From: Saccharomycopsis malanga
Taxonomy: Eukaryota > Ascomycota > Saccharomycetes > Ascoideales > Saccharomycopsidaceae
Assembly: GCA_004014935.1 (NCBI GenBank)
Contig: CP025321.1
Coordinates: 372,001-436,000 of the forward strand
Length of the DNA: 64,000 nucleotides
Reading direction: 5' to 3'
Shown piece after piece: positions 40,334-51,700 of this stretch. Position numbers and translations under genes: made by a program. Position 1 is the first letter of the stretch. Each line of letters begins with the position of its first letter. The notes under the pieces were generated by a model. That model searched no databases, had not been told where the DNA came from, and saw only the letters and a list, made by a program, of their open reading frames with translations.

Positions 40334-41830
40334 CTATTTCCATATGTAAAGCTGTTTGTCGCTGCTAGCAGTAACAAGAACACTGTTTCCATTCTCGTCA
40401 ACAGCGCATTGTAGGCATTTGAACCGGGCTCCAGAGTCCTGGTCGTAAGCACGGAACTGCTTCACCAACCGGAAATGGTTGTTAGCAAAATTCACTCCTC
40501 TTATGAGCCCGTCATCACTTGCTATCCATACACCGGTTCCATCTGGTTTCCAGTGTATTAAAGGGTTTGAATACTTATCTTGAGGCGACATGGCATTGAC
40601 ATTTGCTATTATCAACCCTCGGAAAGTGTGTATTCCTACTAGTTTTTGTTCATTATTTTCTTCTTTTGATATTCCTTCGAGCAACCTGTCAATATTAGGA
40701 AATTTGACTGTGATAATTCTCATATAAGGAACATGGGACGTTCCCACCGCAATTAACGGCACCGAGCGGTTTTCAGCGGTGGATTCCTGGCTGTATACTG
40801 CCAAGCTCATTGGCGAAAACAGATGCGTAGAAAACTCGGCATCATTGAGAGATATTCTGGTGATTTCCACCAATCTATGACTCTGAGTATTTATTGTGAA
40901 CACAGACAACACCGTAGAATCAAGTCTACTAACAATTATCACAGGCACCATGTCGTTACCATAGCTAAAAGTCTTTACGTCTGTCGCATTCGACAAGAGT
41001 TTGAATCGGCTCACCTGGCACACTTTTCCATTCTCAAAGTCTATTCGTGCCAAACTTAGAAACATGTCAAACCCTATGGAAACAACATATCCTGATTGCT
41101 CATTTACAGGCAAGTATTCCATACGATTGATCACTCTGTTATGCAATTTTGTTTTCGTGACAAATTTGAGTTTTCCTGTCTCTTCCGAAAGAACAGGAAG
41201 TTGAAACGTGTAAACGAATCCGTCCATTCCTCCTGCAACCACAAGGTCTGTATTTTCAATTGCAATAAAAGATTTGAATATGATTCTACTGTCCTCTGTT
41301 TTGCTCACCGCTAAAAGACGATTGTCCTCTGCAATGTCAATAACTTTCAAGACTCTATCGTTGCCCGACACAAGAAGCGGTCTTTTAGTTTTTGAATTGC
41401 CATGCTTGTCTTTGAAGGTAACCGATCCAATTGAAGCATTAAGACTCAAGCTTTTAGATAGCATGCCAGGCAATATGATTGGTTGTCGGGTACTTATATC
41501 AGTAAACTCCCACTCCTTTATCAAATGCAACAGATCACTAACCTTCTGACCATCAGAGTCTACAGGCCGCAGCCGTACGGCTTGCAACCCACCATGATGC
41601 TCCAAATACTTGTGTCTATCATTGACAATCTCTTCCAACGGCTCAAAGTCTGGAACATCCTCTTTGAAGAAAAACCCAGTTTCATTCTGGAAAACATCAA
41701 GCGTCTTGCTATAACCTTTCTTTTGCAAATAATCAGCAACCAACGCCTCAATGGACACCCTCTCTGCCATACTCGCCTTATCTGGCCCAAACCAATTGCC
41801 GAAACTCGTATAGTAGTTGAACAGATTCAT
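40334..41830 (-). CDS. LisH and WD40-repeat protein of unknown function
   Basis: A 498-residue protein. A LisH motif sits at about 21-52 (VSIEALVADYLQKKGYSKTLDVFQNETG), followed by a short linker and degenerate WD40 blades (KRPLLVSGNDRVLKVIDI, NTDLVVAGGMDGFVYTFQ). The clearest blade is last: LQCAVDENGNSVLVTASSDKQLYIWK. LisH/WD40 proteins often dimerise and serve as scaffolds in ubiquitin ligases, dynein regulation or corepressors; I cannot place this one in a named group. The start is the ATG at 41830 (MNLFNYY); its third codon is CTG, read as serine in a CTG-clade host. It is divergent from RPS23. Confidence 0.8.
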   Translation of the reverse strand: MNLFNYYTSFGNWFGPDKASMAERVSIEALVADYLQKKGYSKTLDVFQNETGFFFKEDVPDFEPLEEIVNDRHKYLEHHGGLQAVRLRPVDSDGQKVSDLLHLIKEWEFTDISTRQPIILPGMLSKSLSLNASIGSVTFKDKHGNSKTKRPLLVSGNDRVLKVIDIAEDNRLLAVSKTEDSRIIFKSFIAIENTDLVVAGGMDGFVYTFQLPVLSEETGKLKFVTKTKLHNRVINRMEYLPVNEQSGYVVSIGFDMFLSLARIDFENGKVCQVSRFKLLSNATDVKTFSYGNDMVPVIIVSRLDSTVLSVFTINTQSHRLVEITRISLNDAEFSTHLFSPMSLAVYSQESTAENRSVPLIAVGTSHVPYMRIITVKFPNIDRLLEGISKEENNEQKLVGIHTFRGLIIANVNAMSPQDKYSNPLIHWKPDGTGVWIASDDGLIRGVNFANNHFRLVKQFRAYDQDSGARFKCLQCAVDENGNSVLVTASSDKQLYIWK

Positions 41831-41872
41831 GTTCAACAATTATACATATACACGCATGCTCATGCATTGCTG

Positions 41873-41905
41873 TTAGGGCTGTGTCATGTGATACTTTGTA
41901 GGGTT
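41873..41905. promoter_or_regulatory. RPS23 promoter: TTAGGG-type and CATGTG elements
   Basis: TTAGGGC (41873-41879), TCATGTGA (41884-41891) and TAGGGTT (41899-41905) lie within 33 bp. In Candida albicans ribosomal-protein genes are driven by Tbf1 (telomere-like TTAGGG sites) and Cbf1 (CAYGTG), not mainly by Rap1. The same pair is seen here about 240-270 bp before the ATG. Confidence 0.6.
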
Positions 41906-42142
41906 GGTTTTTCATTTGATTTGTCGTGACTGTTCAAATGACACTCACATGACTGTATCAATTTTTCACCTGTCCTCGTGACTTTCTTTTCAGCAGGTCC
42001 TGGTAGTGCACTGGGTCCAGGAGCCCTCGATGGATGTGTGGGATAGAGCGCCTAACAAAAGTTTTTCTCTTTTGATATTTATCTATTGAAACTCTTGTCC
42101 TGGAGATAGTTGAACCAAGTATCACTAAACAGCAAAGTCAAG

Positions 42143-42868
42143 ATGGGTAAAGGTAAGCCAAGAGGTTTGAATTCCGCTAGAAAGTTAAGAGTCCACCGTC
42201 GTACCAAGTAAGTAGACCTGTTAAAGAAGAGTTATCATATATGAATATGTTGGAGAATCAAGAATATTGGGAATAAAGATGAAAAGCTGGACGATGGCCA
42301 ATATTATGGGCATATATCATCGTCAACATATGTGTTGCAAGCAGCACTAAAAACAGCATCTATTTCAAACGCGTCATGGCAAGATATTTAATCGCCCTAT
42401 CAATTTTCAAGAATCTGAAAAAAATGAGTAAAATACAAGAATCAGCTATGATAATCTCAGTCACAAAATATATACATATACTAACAACATTATAGCCGTT
42501 GGGCCGATCAACAATATAAATCCAGATTGTTGGGAACTGCTTTCAAGTCTTCTCCATTCGGTGGTTCTTCCCACGCCAAGGGTATTGTCTTGGAAAAGAT
42601 TGGTGTTGAAGCCAAGCAACCAAACTCTGCTATCAGAAAGTGTGTCAGAGTTCAATTGATCAAGAACTCCAGAAGAGTTACTGCTTTCGTGCCAAACGAT
42701 GGTTGTTTGAACTACGTCGACGAGAACGACGAAGTCTTGTTGGCCGGTTTCGGTAGAAAAGGTAAGGCTAAGGGTGATATTCCAGGTGTCAGATTCAAGG
42801 TTGTCAAGGTCTCTGGTGTCTCCTTGTTGGCTTTATGGAAAGAAAAGAAGGAAAAGCCAAGATCATAA
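42143..42868 (+). CDS. RPS23: Ribosomal protein uS12 (Rps23), spliced
   Basis: Exon 1 is 42143-42207 and exon 2 is 42496-42868, with a 288-bp intron. The intron starts GTAAGT, has TACTAAC at 42479-42485 and ends TATAG. Joining is in phase (AA|C) and gives 145 residues, exactly the Saccharomyces length. The sequence includes [14 protein letters not shown], with the proline at residue 64 that is hydroxylated in yeast uS12, and [29 protein letters not shown]. It is a decoding-centre protein of the 40S subunit. The intron includes an imperfect hairpin at 42290-42324 (arms GACGATGGCC / GGC...CATCGTC). No in-frame CTG was seen. Confidence 0.98.
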
Positions 42869-44699
42869 GTGCAACGAAAGGGCTGTTTCTGTACATGTAT
42901 TTTTCACTGCATCTTATTTTTCAAAGTTTATTTCTAATATAACGTCTTTTATCAAATAGTTATCTACTTGTAAGTAATGCAAATTGTAAATGTCAGCTTG
43001 GTATTCAGGTGGTTGTTTCGAGCTAGTTGAAAGCGAGGTCATATATATATGCACTATTGTATCTTTGGTGGTAAAGTTGTATATCTCGTCGTATGGTTTG
43101 ATTGGCTAAAACCCTCTTGTTCTCTGTTTGCTCTACTTGCAATTACTTTCGTTCTACCCATTCTCCGTTCAATACAAATCCATTTTAATATAACAATTGT
43201 AACCAGACAATCATATAGGGATAATCTATGGTAAAAAGACAGGACATATATATGAACTGCCTGTAATGAAAACTGATAGAGGAAAACTCCAAACATCTTT
43301 ACAATTTCTGTTTCTCTGAATTTCACATTTTCAATAAATGATGATACCATTATGTTTACTAGCAAATCTTTTCAGATAAGCAACCTATTAGATATTTGGC
43401 TATTTGTTTCGCACTTTGAAACTCTCACAACGAATCATCCTAGATGTTAGTGTATAATACTAATAGTCATTTGGTTTACCCAACTAATAGTTATTTTATA
43501 TAAAAAAGTGTCTTATTGTAATTTACAAATAATCATTTCAACTATAATAACGAATAGGAAATCACTCTTGAAGCTTTAGATCCTTACAATACAGTTTGAC
43601 ACCTATAATTCATTGAAAAATGTTCAGCTATTTGACAAAAAAAGAATAGTCGCCATCAAATAAGAAATTCTTTTAGTTAAAGGCCTTTATATATATGCGC
43701 CAGCCTTAAAATTCCCATGGAAAATTCCTTGTATATACAAAATGATACAATCCCACTAACGTCTATCGATGTACTTTAACAACCTATCTTCTGTCACGTC
43801 AGACAGCTGTAGTTACCTTCACTTCCATGTCCATGAGTAAACCAAATGAGTAAAAGGAAGAGGTCTAAAAAGTAAAGATAAGAAATTGATTGAATTGAAA
43901 AAGAAAGTAAAGATATATAATAAGAGATAGATAAGAATAAGATTCTTATTTTGCACATCTACTAAAATTTTCATAATCGAAAAACACAAATCTGAGACGA
44001 TCTTGTAGTCATTGATAATAAAGGCAATGTAAAAAAAGGTTATATCGAGAACACTTTATTTAGAAAGATCCCAAACTGTTTTAAAAAAGTCTTAAAATGG
44101 AGAATGTAGTATGAGATAGAATTACTTCAACCATCATTGAATAAGCTTTGTAGAATTTTTCTTGTTCTTCGTGTATATTTCGACATCTAAGAATTTTACT
44201 GTGATTTGGCTACGATATAAGGAGAGGAGAATTACTTTGATTTCACTACATTATAGAAAGAGGAGAGGTGAGAACTTGACAGAAGCAACAAAAGAGAATA
44301 TTCCGTAGATTGGTAGAAAAAAACGACTAGATTAGAGTCTAATAAGAGATTCTCTAGGTTAGATATTTCCACAATTAGAAAATATAGAAGTACTATGTAT
44401 GACAATGTTAGTGGTTTCCCAAAAAGCCTAAAACCTATGCATCAAAACAAATAAATGCTTTTCCCAGTGAATTCTGTAAAAACTGCTATGTAACTTACTA
44501 TGTTGAAAACTGTATCTGCAATTACTGATCTACTACCAAAAATACAACGGTCATGTAGAATGACTTGTCCAACGATTGTAAGAGAATTCCAAGAAATTTA
44601 AGGTTTGAACAATAAGATTATCTTCAGTAATTCTTCCGAGTTGAGGAACGGTTACTCCAGCTTGGTCCCATATCTGGATTGGTTGAGGAACCTGGAAAA
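42869..44699. other. Gene-free AT-rich stretch, left part of a 3.5-kb gap
   Basis: No open frame, tRNA box or repeat copy was found. The sequence is AT-rich with short low-complexity words, for example the purine-rich AGATATATAATAAGAGATAG around 43911-43930 and AGGAGAGGAGAA near 44220. It may simply be long regulatory DNA before the hexose transporter. Confidence 0.4.
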
Positions 44700-46430
44700 G
44701 ATTCGGACAAAGTTTTCACCGGCCGTATTCGGTTAATTCAATATACAAATTGCGGGGGGAACAAGCCGGGGTTTGAACTCTGCTAAACTCATCCAATTCT
44801 CATGTAGGATTGACTTACTCATTTGTCCGTCAAACCCTTTTCGGTCTTACACTGGGCCATCTCCACATACCATGATATCTGGGGTATATTTTAGAGTCAC
44901 ACCTTACTCCATTCTTTTACTAATTTGTTTAGTATACATGCACCAGTGAAAGATTCCCACGCAAGTGCTCGAGAGCCGTTTTACTACAGTTCCATCGCCG
45001 TGGCTGCTAAACATCCCCACACTAAAGAACAACATACAAAACGTTTGATTATTCAACCCCAAATGGTCTTATAAGAACCTTTCTGAAGGATTGTGGTAAG
45101 GATGTATTTGATGTACGGATGTAGTGTAGCAATTTAACTTTTTCGGAAAAATATCCCACTTTTGACCGAACATTGTGGGGCTGTATTGATAATGGAATAG
45201 AATAAAAGGGGGCGTGATTTTACGGACTTATTTACCTTGATTACGAGTAATAAGAATTGTAGTAGTTTAATAGTATTCTTTATATCTTTACATGACCCAT
45301 GCACCATATTATTGATCAACAGCACTTGTTAAATGCATAAACTTGCAAATATTTAGAAGATATACCCTTATTCGTAATATATTTCTATTCTACCGATAGT
45401 CAACATATAATAGATATTCCAGATGTGAGGCTTGCTGCAAGAACAATTCGAGTGATGCAGAAACTGCAGACTGGGTTATGTTTCAAATGCCCATCCTGCT
45501 TAATCAAGCAAACGACAATAGAGTCACCTTAAAATGACGCAATACGTTTAACTTTCTTACAGATACGTTGGAGAAGGTCAAACCTTTACTTTTTTTATGC
45601 TGGCCAATCAAGTAACCTGGTTTCGTAGCAGCATACAAAATATATATTGAATCAAAAACTGGGGAAGAAAGGGTTGTGCACTACATCTTGTCTACACATC
45701 TTTTTTCCAAGACCATCATCAGGAACTCCGAGTTGTAGCAACCTGGGGAAATTCCGTCCGGAAAATCAGGAGTTTTTCCAGACTTGGCGGCGACTCTCCG
45801 GACAAACTGCAGCTCCGTGATGCAGGCGTATGCATTATGCTGCATCCACGGTCTCAATTCAACTGGGGTTCCTGTGGGGTTGCTTTAGCAGCATGCAAAA
45901 TCTGTCTGGGGTGCGCGCGCCAGCCACATTAGTAGAAATTCGGAAAAAAAATTTTTTTCTTGAGTATGCTCTTTGGAAGCCTTGAAGGCAAAGTTTACAT
46001 TTAACTTCCAAGACTAGCCGTTGTTAGGGTCTTCAAGTAAGCATTAAAATAGCTGATTTTCCTCCCCCCAGCCGTCCTGCACCATTTCCCCATGCCCCGC
46101 GGGGCCCCCGCAATGTAGCTGCATCTAATGCGATATAAAGTTCCGGATTTTCTAATTTCGGAAAATGTTCATGCGTCACCATGCATTGTTTCCCCGTGCT
46201 GTAAGCTGCCGCGCCTTGCACACCATGCGTCATGCATTGCCTTGCCTTGCTTTCTTGCATATACAGAGAAATATAGAGAAACCATTCTGGATTCAACCCA
46301 AGAACAATTCACCAGGACTTTATTATAAAAAGGCAAACAAGTCCACCGATTCTGGAGTAGGTTGAAGGATCTGTTTTATCATCAGATCATTGATATTATA
46401 TTAACTTACATTACATTACATATTACAAAC
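44700..46430 (+). promoter_or_regulatory. Glucose-type promoter: many Mig1-like and Rgt1-like sites
   Basis: SYGGGG words (Mig1 core), either strand: 44752, 44766, 44879, 45659 (preceded by AT-rich ATCAAAAA), 45743, 45863, 45874, 45906, 46066 (minus), 46095 (minus) and 46099. CGGANNA words (Rgt1 type): 44704, 45144, 45759, 45799, 45941 and 46159, all on the plus strand. GC-rich islands with ATGCAT words (45825-45850, 46165-46245) lie among them. In yeasts Mig1 and Rgt1 repress hexose-transporter genes according to glucose level. Factor names are inferred from motif alone. Confidence 0.6.
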
Positions 46431-48023
46431 ATGGGGTTTTCACAGCATAAACTAGTACGGATGTTCTTCAATCCCGACGAGAAAAAAGGCTCGGCGAAGA
46501 TGGGTATCACGGTTGGTATCTTTTCGGCCTTTGCTGGAATATTGTATGGGTACGATACCGGTACGATTTCCGGTATCATGGCGATGGATTATGTTTTGGA
46601 GCGGTTTCCAAGGGACGAGCCAGGCCAATTTTCGTCTTCGGAGCATTCTTTGATTGTTTCGATCTTGTCATTGGGTACTTTTGTTGGTTCTTTGATTGGT
46701 TCTTTCTTTGCTGACAGATTTGGCCGTCGGATGACCATCATTGTGTCCTCGTTGGTGGTTTTCAACATTGGTATAATCTTGCAGACAGCAGCCACTGAGA
46801 TTGACTTGTTGTGTGCAGGAAGAGCGATTGGTGGGCTTGGAGTTGGTTTGATATCGTCGTGTGTTCCGTTGTATCAGGCAGAATGTACACCTAAATGGAT
46901 CAGAGGAGCTTTGATCGCCTCGTATCAATTGGCGATTACCGTTGGGTTGTTGGTAGCTTCGTGTGTGAACCAAGGGACTCACAGTCGTAATGATTCAGGG
47001 TCGTACAGAATCCCTATTGCTGTTCAATTTATCTGGTCGTTGGTTTTGGGCATTGGTTTGATATTCCTTCCGGAATCGCCTAGATATTTTGTCAAGAAGG
47101 GCGATGACCAAAGAGCGTTGCAATCGTTGGGTGTTTTGCACGGCTTGCCAGAAGATGACGAGACCATCGTCGAAGAGTTTAATGAAATCAAATCCACTTA
47201 TGAATACGAATTGGCTCAAGGCACTGCTTCTTGGTTGGACGTTTTCAAGACCAGAAACTCTCAATTGAAAAAGGTGGTCACTGCCTGTGGTTTGCAAGCT
47301 TTCCAACAATTGACTGGTATCAACTTTATTTTCTATTACGGCACCACTTTCTTCAAAAACTCTGGTATCAAAGACTCTTTCCTCATTTCCTTGGCCACCA
47401 ACGTTGTCAACCTTGGAATGAGTTTCCCTGGCGTCTTGTCCATTGAAATTGTCGGAAGAAGAAACTTGTTGTTGATTGGTTCTGTCGGTATGTGCATCAG
47501 TGACTTTATCATCTCCATTGTTGGTGTCTGCACCACCTCTGTCAGTGCCAACAAGGTCTTGGTCGCTTTTGCCTGTATCTTCATTGCTTTCTTTGCTGCC
47601 ACTTGGGGTCCTATCTGTTGGGTCATCACCGGTGAAATCTTCCCATTAAACGTCAGAGCAAAATCCATTGCTTTGGCCACGGCCTCCAATTGGTTATTCA
47701 ACTTTGCCATTGCTTACGCTACTCCTTACTTGGTCGACCCTGGCGCTCACAGTGCAAACTTGGGTTCCAAGGTCTTCTTCATCTGGGGCGGCTGTAACGT
47801 CTTGGGCTTGATCTTCGTCTGGTTCTTGGTCTACGAAACTAAAGGTTTCACCTTGGAAGAGATTGAAGAATTGTACAACGCCGTTCCTTTGGCTTGGAAA
47901 TCTTACGGTTATGTCCCTGCAAGTAAAGAACTCTTTGTCAAAGAAAGAGCTAACGAAACCGCTGATAAACAAGTCACTGCTGCTCATAAAGACTCTAGTG
48001 AAGATTTCTCCGACAAGGCTTAA
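46431..48023 (+). CDS. Hexose transporter, GXS1/HGT (high-affinity) type
   Basis: A 530-residue major facilitator with twelve predicted spans and sugar-porter motifs in order: GILYGYDTGTISG, DRFGRR, GRAIGGLGVGLISSCVPLYQAE, LPESPRY, QAFQQLTGINFIFYYGT, EIVGRRNLL, ITGEIFPLNVRAK and YETKG near the end. The start MGFSQHKLVRMFFNPDEKKGS and the overall pattern resemble the glucose/xylose-proton symporter Gxs1 of Candida intermedia and related HGT carriers more than Saccharomyces Hxt proteins. It is probably a plasma-membrane, possibly proton-coupled, glucose carrier; substrate range cannot be read from sequence. No in-frame CTG was seen. The promoter is dense in Mig1/Rgt1-like sites. Confidence 0.9.
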   Translation: MGFSQHKLVRMFFNPDEKKGSAKMGITVGIFSAFAGILYGYDTGTISGIMAMDYVLERFPRDEPGQFSSSEHSLIVSILSLGTFVGSLIGSFFADRFGRRMTIIVSSLVVFNIGIILQTAATEIDLLCAGRAIGGLGVGLISSCVPLYQAECTPKWIRGALIASYQLAITVGLLVASCVNQGTHSRNDSGSYRIPIAVQFIWSLVLGIGLIFLPESPRYFVKKGDDQRALQSLGVLHGLPEDDETIVEEFNEIKSTYEYELAQGTASWLDVFKTRNSQLKKVVTACGLQAFQQLTGINFIFYYGTTFFKNSGIKDSFLISLATNVVNLGMSFPGVLSIEIVGRRNLLLIGSVGMCISDFIISIVGVCTTSVSANKVLVAFACIFIAFFAATWGPICWVITGEIFPLNVRAKSIALATASNWLFNFAIAYATPYLVDPGAHSANLGSKVFFIWGGCNVLGLIFVWFLVYETKGFTLEEIEELYNAVPLAWKSYGYVPASKELFVKERANETADKQVTAAHKDSSEDFSDKA

Positions 48024-48721
48024 TTCTAAATGATTGCATATAAATACTGTTTTTTTTTTCACCATTTTGTTTCTATTTCTGTTTCATGATTTGCTTTTTG
48101 TTTCTTTAACGTTATTTTTGATATGAATGTTCATGCCATTTCGATATTTATCAACGTTGTAGTAGTTTCTGAGGCTTGTAAACGGTGGATGGGTTTCTTT
48201 TGTCAATGGTCCTTCAGTTGTTTATGCTGAATATGTGAATTGGGCTAACTAATCTGGAGACTCTTCCTCTGCAGGTAAAAGTAAAATATCTTCTTATATG
48301 CTTGAATCTTCCCCGTTTATCAGATCTAGCAAATCTATTGGTGTTTAAGAAAATTCACACCGTTGAATGTGCATGGGATGTGTGACCGTTAAGCTTTACA
48401 AAAATAAACTAAAGATTCACTTTACTAGTAGCTAAGCCTAGCTATCATAATCAGACCATTTACTCATTTATTCATTTACTTACTTTCTAAAAGTCACGTA
48501 ATTTTCAGGTTTAACGTATACTAATGGTTCGAATACCAATATTCACGATAAGACAAAGTAAAAATGTTGCATCTTTTTTTCATATAATCAAATTTTTTCA
48601 GTTCCATCGAAAACTACCATTCCTGAAAAAATAAACCCATACAAACTATATTCAATTGTACGACTATGCTGCAAATTTTACTCTCAAATATATATTCATA
48701 ACGCTAGCAATTTAAGCACTC
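48024..48721. other. Convergent intergenic stretch, no gene seen
   Basis: AT-rich region between the hexose transporter and CIN1 3' ends, with a T-run just after the transporter stop. Nothing else supported. Confidence 0.5.
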
Positions 48722-51700
48722 TTAGAAAACTTTAAACTTCTTCGATTTTACATCTTCAGCGATTTTGTTATAATCAGTCATGGCCAAATAGTCTATAATT
48801 GTATCGTATTGACTTCCGTTGGAATACTTGTACACCGAATACAATGTCTCCAAGATTTGTACAAAAAGCAGTTTTTTTATTGCAAATTTCGCCAACATTA
48901 CATTAAACCGTTTAGAGACTTGGTCGCGCATAGTGTTTTCCACTAGCAAATAACCATAAAGCTTAATGATACTCGACAAGTTTGTATTTGATTTGGTGCT
49001 GATTTCAATGTTGTACAATCTTATAAACAACTTCTTTGCAAAAAGTGCAGTTTCCAGTGGATTCAATTGAGGATTTTTTTTCTGAGTCAAATCAATATTA
49101 GCATCAGCCAATTTCACTAAAAAATTTAGACAACAGCTAATGATTTTTTCATTTTGATCAAAATAACAATTCTTGCCCTGGTTGAAATCAACATTTCTAG
49201 GTCCTTCACTCTTTAATAAATACAACAAGTCATTAATAGCAGCAGCCCTAATCTTTCCAGCGGTTTGTCGTTTATCAGAACGTAGATTGATATCATAAAA
49301 GCTGACAAAGGCAGTTATAGACTTGTGTACACTCAATGTAGAGCCATTTATGGCCCCTGCAGTCAAACAAGCACCTTTCATCGCCTCTAGTGTGGACTGT
49401 TTGTCGCCGTTTTCCCAGTAGTTGTTAGCAATAAAGTCCAAAAGATATTTGTAGTACTCATAGTAATCATTACTATCAATGACCTTGGCTATTTCTTTGT
49501 TATACTTGTCCTGAAGAGACGCATCCAGGAAAAACTTGACCTTGACTAATAAGCGCAAAGAGGCATATTTGATCCGGTCAATGATCTCAAAAGTCAATCT
49601 GAGAAGCTTATTTTCTATTAGATTTGTATATTCTGTGTTGTCTAAGAAGAACTGCAAGTTTTGATCTATAAGTTTTAACGTCTCAAACCGGACCTTATTG
49701 CCCACATCACCTTGTTCGCTGGTAGTATAATCATGTAACTGTTCGATAACTGATGTCATAAAGTTGCTGTTAAAATGGCTGTTTTTCTGCAGGCTTTTGA
49801 ACATCACACCTACACTGGAAAGCAAGTTGACACGGATCTCATAAGACACTTTCTTGTTTCGTATGAGCAGTGATATGTCTTCCAAGCAGCCGTTGCTGGA
49901 CAAAAAGTCCAAATTTATGTACCCAATAGAAGCAGAACTGGTCAAGTTGCCATTTTTCACATAATTCAAAAGTCTGGGCGTAAAAGCAGTAGAAAATGTG
50001 CTGTTAAAGATAAGAGATTTGTGCTTTGAAAGTTCTGTTAGAAAATTTTGAAACTCCACACAGATTTCCGAGGTGTTCTGACGAATTATATTAAAGACCA
50101 AGTTTTCCATAATAGAGACAGGAATTTCGGACTTGTTACTGTATTTATTTGAAGTATCGTAGAATTTGACAAAGGTGGTTAATAATTTCAATATCTGTTC
50201 GCCTTTTTCTGGCAGCTCTTTATGAAAATCAAACTTCAAATTGGATAATTTATCTTTTATATCATCTACAATTTGTTTAAACATGATTTTATTCGCCTCG
50301 TCTAACAATAAGTGGTGTTCCCACAAGAGATTAGACATGTCTGAGACCGCATGTAAACAAGATGGGTGATCCAAACAGTATCTTATACAAACCACAATAG
50401 AGTGAATGTTTTCCAGATTTTTTTCCAAGAGAGACTTGAGGAGACTTGCTAGCAAAGCCGAAGCGTACTTTTGAGTGGAATAATCAATGGCAAACACGCC
50501 AGATTTCACACCAGCAGTGAATTCTATATTATCGTGTTCTTGTAGAATATTAGTCTTTGTACTCAAAAGAAACTGGAAAAAATCCGGTTGCAACTCTGGA
50601 ATCATTTCAAAGAGGACTTTGGAATTGTGAAGAAATGTACATTTGAAATCATTCAATTTGTTGAAATCCAACAATTCTATCAACTGAACAGACAATCTAT
50701 TAGCGTCTTCAGGCTGAATATTGAGATCAGACCACACTAAAGAGCCATAACGTCCGATTAATTCTTGAACAACAGCACTACTTGCCCTTCTGATGATAAG
50801 ATCATTATCAAAACAAGTGACAAAAAGCAAGTTCTTAAACAAGGCTATCAAGACCGGTCTATTGGAATTCAATAGCACAGTATTGTATTTAAGAAGATTC
50901 CATACAATGTATAGCACAGAATCCCTGATATTATTGCCTGTCAATGTGGAATTTATTTGCATTTTCTTGAAATAAAAGAAAGGCCTTATCACTGCAAAAA
51001 TAATATACAAATACTTTGAGGTGTTGATTAGATGCCGCTTCAACAACTCTGCAAGGGTCACGAAACAACCATGTACATTATTCATGGACACCATGTCAAA
51101 GTTTATTATTAAGTTGTCGTCTGCACTGCAAGTTCCTGCCAACATTTCGTTAACCTGGGGAATATCTAGCTGAGAAAGAACATTGTTGAGGATTTCCAAC
51201 TGCAATTCTTCGGGCAAAAGCTCCGTAATCTTGGCTATATTCTTAGCATTGGAATATCTAACAACAGTGTCTTTACTGGAGGTGGCTGAAAGTAAACATG
51301 TTATTATATCTTCCACACGTTGTAAATAAACCTCCTCGTTGGTCTCGGCAATATTTACAAACTTGATAGCCAAGTTACCTAGGTTTTTCACCAATAACTT
51401 GAGAATCGTGGGCGATACGTTATCTAGTTGTGACATGTCACTGAAACTCTTATATATCAAGTCAAAATGAACCGTCAATAAGTCCTCGGGGAGCTTGGCA
51501 AGCTTTAACAACTTGAGAAGAATCCGCAAGTTGTATATCACTTGGTTAGATGTAAGTTTATTTATATTCTGTAACAAGAAGTCCTTGTAATAGAAGTCCA
51601 AATATTCCTTGGAATCCACTCGCGAAAGGAATTTTGAGTACAACAACACATTAACATCGTTCAAATAACTGTTCGAATTACTGTGTAGCAATAGCTTCTC

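Noticed and set aside
42494-42506. The word GCCGTTGGGCCG resembles the first bases of the interspersed repeat.
   Set aside because: It is the start of RPS23 exon 2: with the splice site after TATAG the bases encode R-W-A of the conserved NRWADQ segment.
44760-44785. GGGGTTTGAACTCTG resembles a reversed B-box.
   Set aside because: No tRNA fold around it; it lies within the hexose-transporter upstream region.
48518-48540. ATGGTTCGAATACCAAT resembles a T-arm.
   Set aside because: No anticodon arm or A-box upstream on either strand.
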